Source: Sipunculus nudus | Lineage: Eukaryota > Annelida > Sipuncula > Golfingiida > Sipunculidae | DNA length: 64,000 bases | Assembly (NCBI GenBank): GCA_026874595.1 | Contig: CM049316.1 | Location: 5,844,339-5,908,338, forward strand | Reading direction: 5' to 3' | Part shown: positions 60,962 through 64,000 of the stretch, in pieces | Numbering within the stretch: position 1 is the stretch's first letter | Layout: every line of letters starts with the position of its first letter | Notes under the pieces: model-generated | Databases searched by the model: none | Seen by the model: only the letters and a program-made list of their open reading frames with translations | Told to the model about the DNA's origin: nothing | Translations under genes and position numbers: made by a program

Positions 60962-61474
60962 CTATTTGATATTTTCTTCAGTGTGAGCATCATCATTTGC
61001 TTGAGTGTGGTTTAGCTGAATGTCAGGCAACTGTATTTGGCTTAAAGTGAAATCATCTATGCTATCTTCATTGCACAATGATAAATCCACATCTGGAGTG
61101 GAAGAGAGGGCTGGAGATGTTTGGATGGATGTTTTTCTTTGTTTTGATGGCAAGCAGGACTGACAGTCTCTCAGTTCACTTTCAAGTTTTACAACTTTGA
61201 GTGTCAGAGATTGCTTTTGTTTGCGCAAGCTGTGTATACAGGTGTGACCTTGGCTTAGATCTTTCTTGAGTTTTTCCATGGTGTCAATAATGGATGCAAA
61301 CCTTCGTTCACATTTAAGCCGCAATATAGGAAGTTCATTTTGGACAACAGCTGAATTGTTCTCCTGTAGGTTTACCTGAATGTAGGCTAATGATCCTGCC
61401 GTTTTCTGCTTGAGCGCGCGTGTTTCGTTTATCAGTGTTAGGTGTCTGCAGTGATGTGGCTGCTTGTATGTCAC
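60962..61474 (-). CDS. Hypothetical coiled-coil protein or exon
   Basis: A 170-codon frame has a helical centre (RFASIIDTMEKLKKDL, then LRKQKQSLTLKVVKLESELRDC). It ends in an acidic, Ser/Asp-rich tail (SLCNEDSIDDFTLSQIQLPD). A good acceptor (tttctcttccag) lies just upstream at 61475, so it may be an internal or last exon, with the ATG-like start not the real one. It lies 630 bases upstream of the Helitron start on the same strand and may be part of that element or an unrelated gene. I do not recognise the family. Confidence 0.35.
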   Translation of the reverse strand: MTYKQPHHCRHLTLINETRALKQKTAGSLAYIQVNLQENNSAVVQNELPILRLKCERRFASIIDTMEKLKKDLSQGHTCIHSLRKQKQSLTLKVVKLESELRDCQSCLPSKQRKTSIQTSPALSSTPDVDLSLCNEDSIDDFTLSQIQLPDIQLNHTQANDDAHTEENIK

Positions 61475-61520
61475 CTGGAAGAGAAATTACGACCGAATAC
61501 AGCGGGACATTCGTGTGCAA

Positions 61521-62339
61521 TTTTATTTGAAAATCTGGTATACTGTGGATGGCTCATTTGAAAAATAAGAATTTTATTCAGATACTGTCTGCATAAAAAA
61601 TTCTTTTCACATAAATTTTAATATAATATAAAACAGGGGTAAATAATCTCTTATTTATTGTTGTCTCGAGTAGAGCTTGTTTTTCTGGAAATATTTTCTT
61701 AAAATTGTATAGAATTATATACTGGCTGAAAGTTGCTTTAGAGAACTCCATATAGTTACAATAACAATACATGAAGTTCATGTTTTAAATAAATCCCAGT
61801 CTCCTAAATGAATGTCGTAATAAATTTTGGTGTGTACAATTAATCATGAACTGGAATAAACTATATGTCCGTGTATGTTGTGTACAATTCCTTGTAATAA
61901 TTACTTATAATTTTTAAGGTTATCAATGATTTTTTATTATCACTAACCAAATATAATAGATATATCATGGATATAACGGGATAATTCTTTAAAAATTGAA
62001 CTTACTCATTTCTCTAGTCTATAGTCCAGCTGTTATGATAGAATATTTAGTAGTTCTCTGTAGTTTGCTTTGTCATGTATGTAAATATCACACGTAAAAG
62101 AAACAAAAAAATGTCACTTATTTCAAGGAAACTTTTGACTAATTTGACCTACAGATCGTTAGTTTCTCATAGTTTAATCATTGGTTGTCATTTGTATACC
62201 AATGGATGAAAAATAATGGTATTTAACGCTTTTTACATGGTAAAATAAAAATTAACCTGCCAACCCGCATAAATTTAAGAAAATAAAAGTCTCCGAGCGC
62301 ATTTTAATTATTTTTTGGAACCTAAAGCAAATTGAAGTG
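61521..62339. other. No gene recognised
   Basis: AT-rich stretch without supported features. Confidence 0.4.
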
Positions 62340-62655
62340 TTTTCTTTTATATTTTTTGCTTGCCGGAAATCTTCGATTTCGACAAGCATATTCGTCAGTT
62401 GCGTATGTCCATTTCTCTGTTTGTTTTTATGGATGTTTGTCCCTACTCTCCTGGCCACAGTTTTGCAGCAATCGACATGAAACTTACAGCATTGATTGAC
62501 AACCCAAAGTCCTGGAACCTTAATGTTTTTGGTCAACATCGCATCATGGTGAAGGTCAAGGTCATGGAAAGTATACAATACAGTTTTTGCTCCATAACTT
62601 TGTAACAAATGGTCGTAGCCACTTAAACCATAGCTTGTTTATTCGTCTTTCCATG
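62340..62655. repeat. Dispersed element (cttcgatttcgaca... family)
   Basis: It contains 'atttctctgtttgttttt...gtccctactctcctggccacag', then 'gcaatcgacatgaaacttac', then 'ggtgaaggtcaaggtcatgg'. This resembles the other 'aaggtca' dispersed elements in the window. Non-coding. Confidence 0.5.
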
Positions 62656-62764
62656 GCCTTTTATATGATGGGTACCTGACTCAAATCTGCCGTTACCATG
62701 GTTACGCATTTTTGGGTTAAAACTTGATAATTTGAAAATAGTCATGCTACATTTTCTATCTTTG

Positions 62765-63890
62765 TCAATTTTTAAGCTACAGACGTCTGGTTTTGGTCAT
62801 TATGTAGCTTATAGGCAGCTTGACATGATAAAACTGAAAGTCTCGCCAAATCTGGCACTTGATCTGGTCAAACGTGAAGAAAACGAGATTTCGCGGAAAT
62901 GCTTATAACTCAGCGACTTTTTAAGCTAGATCGGTCTGGTTTTGGTCATTATGTAGCTTATAGGCAGCTTGACATAATAAAACTGAAAGTCTCGCCAAAT
63001 CTGGCACTTGATCTGGTCAAACGTGAAAAACGAGATTTCACGGAAATGCTTATAACTCAGCGACTTTTTAAGCTAGACCGGTCTGGTTTTCGGCATTTCG
63101 TAACATTTTGCCAGCCTGACATGATAAATTTGCAAGACTGGCCAAATCTGGCACCATATCTCGTTTAACGAGAAAAAACGAGATTTCGCGGAAATACTTA
63201 TAACTCGGCGACTTTTACAGCTACACAGATCTAGTTTTCGGTATTTCGTAACATTTTGCCAGCTTGACATGATAAAACTACAAGTCTCGTCAAATCTCGC
63301 ACCATATGTTGTCAAACGAGAAAAAACGAGATTTCACGGAAATGCTTATAACTCGGCGACTTTTACAGCTACACAGGTCTAGTTTTCGGTATTTCATAAT
63401 ATATGACCAGCTTGACACGCCTGAAAAGAAATCAGGCCAAATCTCGCAACATATCTCGTCAAGCGGGAAAAAACGAGATATCATGGAAATGCTTATAACT
63501 AGGCGACTTTTACAGCTACTTAGGTCTAGTTTTCGGCATTTGGTGACATTTGGCCAACTTGACATAGTAAAACTGCGAGACTGGCCAAATCTCGCATTAT
63601 ATCTGGTCAAATGTAGAAATACGAGATTTCACAGAAATGCATATAAGTCGGCGACTTTTACGGCTAGACAGGTCTAGTTTTTGGCATTTCATAACATTTG
63701 GACGGCTTGACATGACTAACCTGCAAGACTGGCCAAAATCTCGCACCATATCTCGTCAAACCATAAAAAAAACGAGATTTCACAGAAATGCTAATAACTC
63801 AGCGACTTTTACAGCTAGACAGGTCTAGTTTTCGGCATTCCATAACATTTGGCCAGCTTGACATGACAAATCTGAAAACTTCTCACTGCT
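62765..63890. repeat. Tandem array, about seven or eight units of 146-158 bp
   Basis: Units carry 'ggaaatgcttataactc.gcg', then acttttacagctaga.aggtct, then 'agttttcggcatttc.taacat', then 'agcttgacatgataaaactg', and 'gccaaatctcgcacc' with aaaaaacgagattt. The word 'cttataactc.gcgac' recurs near 62901, 63049, 63207, 63352, 63498, 63640 and 63790. The left units are the most alike and those at the right are more diverged. Confidence 0.9.
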
Positions 63891-64000
63891 TCATGTCAAA
63901 CTAGATTAACGGGAATTCATGGAAATGTTTGAACTTGGTCCCATTAACACTAGAAAGGTATGCAGCTATTCAAGGTCAGCATGCATACATAAACGTATTA

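Overview
The window is animal nuclear DNA. It is AT-rich, with few genes and many repeats, and its genes have GT-AG introns. A bivalve or other mollusc is the best guess. The reasons are a C-type lectin gene with a mucin tail, a tRNA-derived SINE, several dispersed 'gaccttga...caaggtca' repeat elements, and Helitron, Penelope-like and LINE remnants. The species cannot be fixed from sequence alone.

Three host genes could be assembled from exons whose splice phases agree. (1) The 3' end of a small cysteine-rich/EGF-like gene, + strand, 7647-9361, with one apparent GC-AG intron. (2) A complete-looking C-type lectin gene, + strand, 24412-32671. It has a signal peptide, two lectin domains each split over two exons, and a long GTPSTPELT mucin-like tail. 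Its third exon is cut by a 1.5-kb inverted-repeat transposon flanked by a TAA duplication. (3) A complete receptor guanylate cyclase, - strand, 51984-41559, about 997 residues in three coding exons. Its extracellular part is not the usual natriuretic-receptor fold. It is a phosphate-binding protein domain of the bacterial PstS family, and nearly all of the phosphate-contacting residues are kept. This is the most remarkable item in the window.

Layout: 1-700, a 25-bp satellite with higher-order structure; 1.3-7.2 kb, palindromic repeat modules in two opposed clusters; 7.6-9.4 kb, gene 1; 11.6-12.3 kb, a broken Penelope-like GIY-YIG remnant; 13.6-14.7 kb, microsatellites, a hammerhead-like motif and a possible solo LTR; 14.7-16.1 kb, a decayed LINE; 17.3 kb, a GGTTCC-rich inverted-repeat element; 22.2-23.0 kb, a nearly perfect 20-bp satellite; 24.4-32.7 kb, gene 2, with a 204-bp satellite in one intron; 35.3-36.7 kb, a 5'-truncated LINE; 41.6-52.0 kb, gene 3, whose last intron holds two tandem arrays and a SINE; 55.3-60.3 kb, a decayed Helitron (Rep plus Pif1-like helicase) carrying a LINE fragment; 61 kb, a coiled-coil ORF; 62.7-63.9 kb, another tandem array.

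The three host genes show no operon-like relation. Genes 1 and 2 encode extracellular cysteine-rich or lectin proteins. Gene 3 is a cell-surface receptor that should make cGMP.
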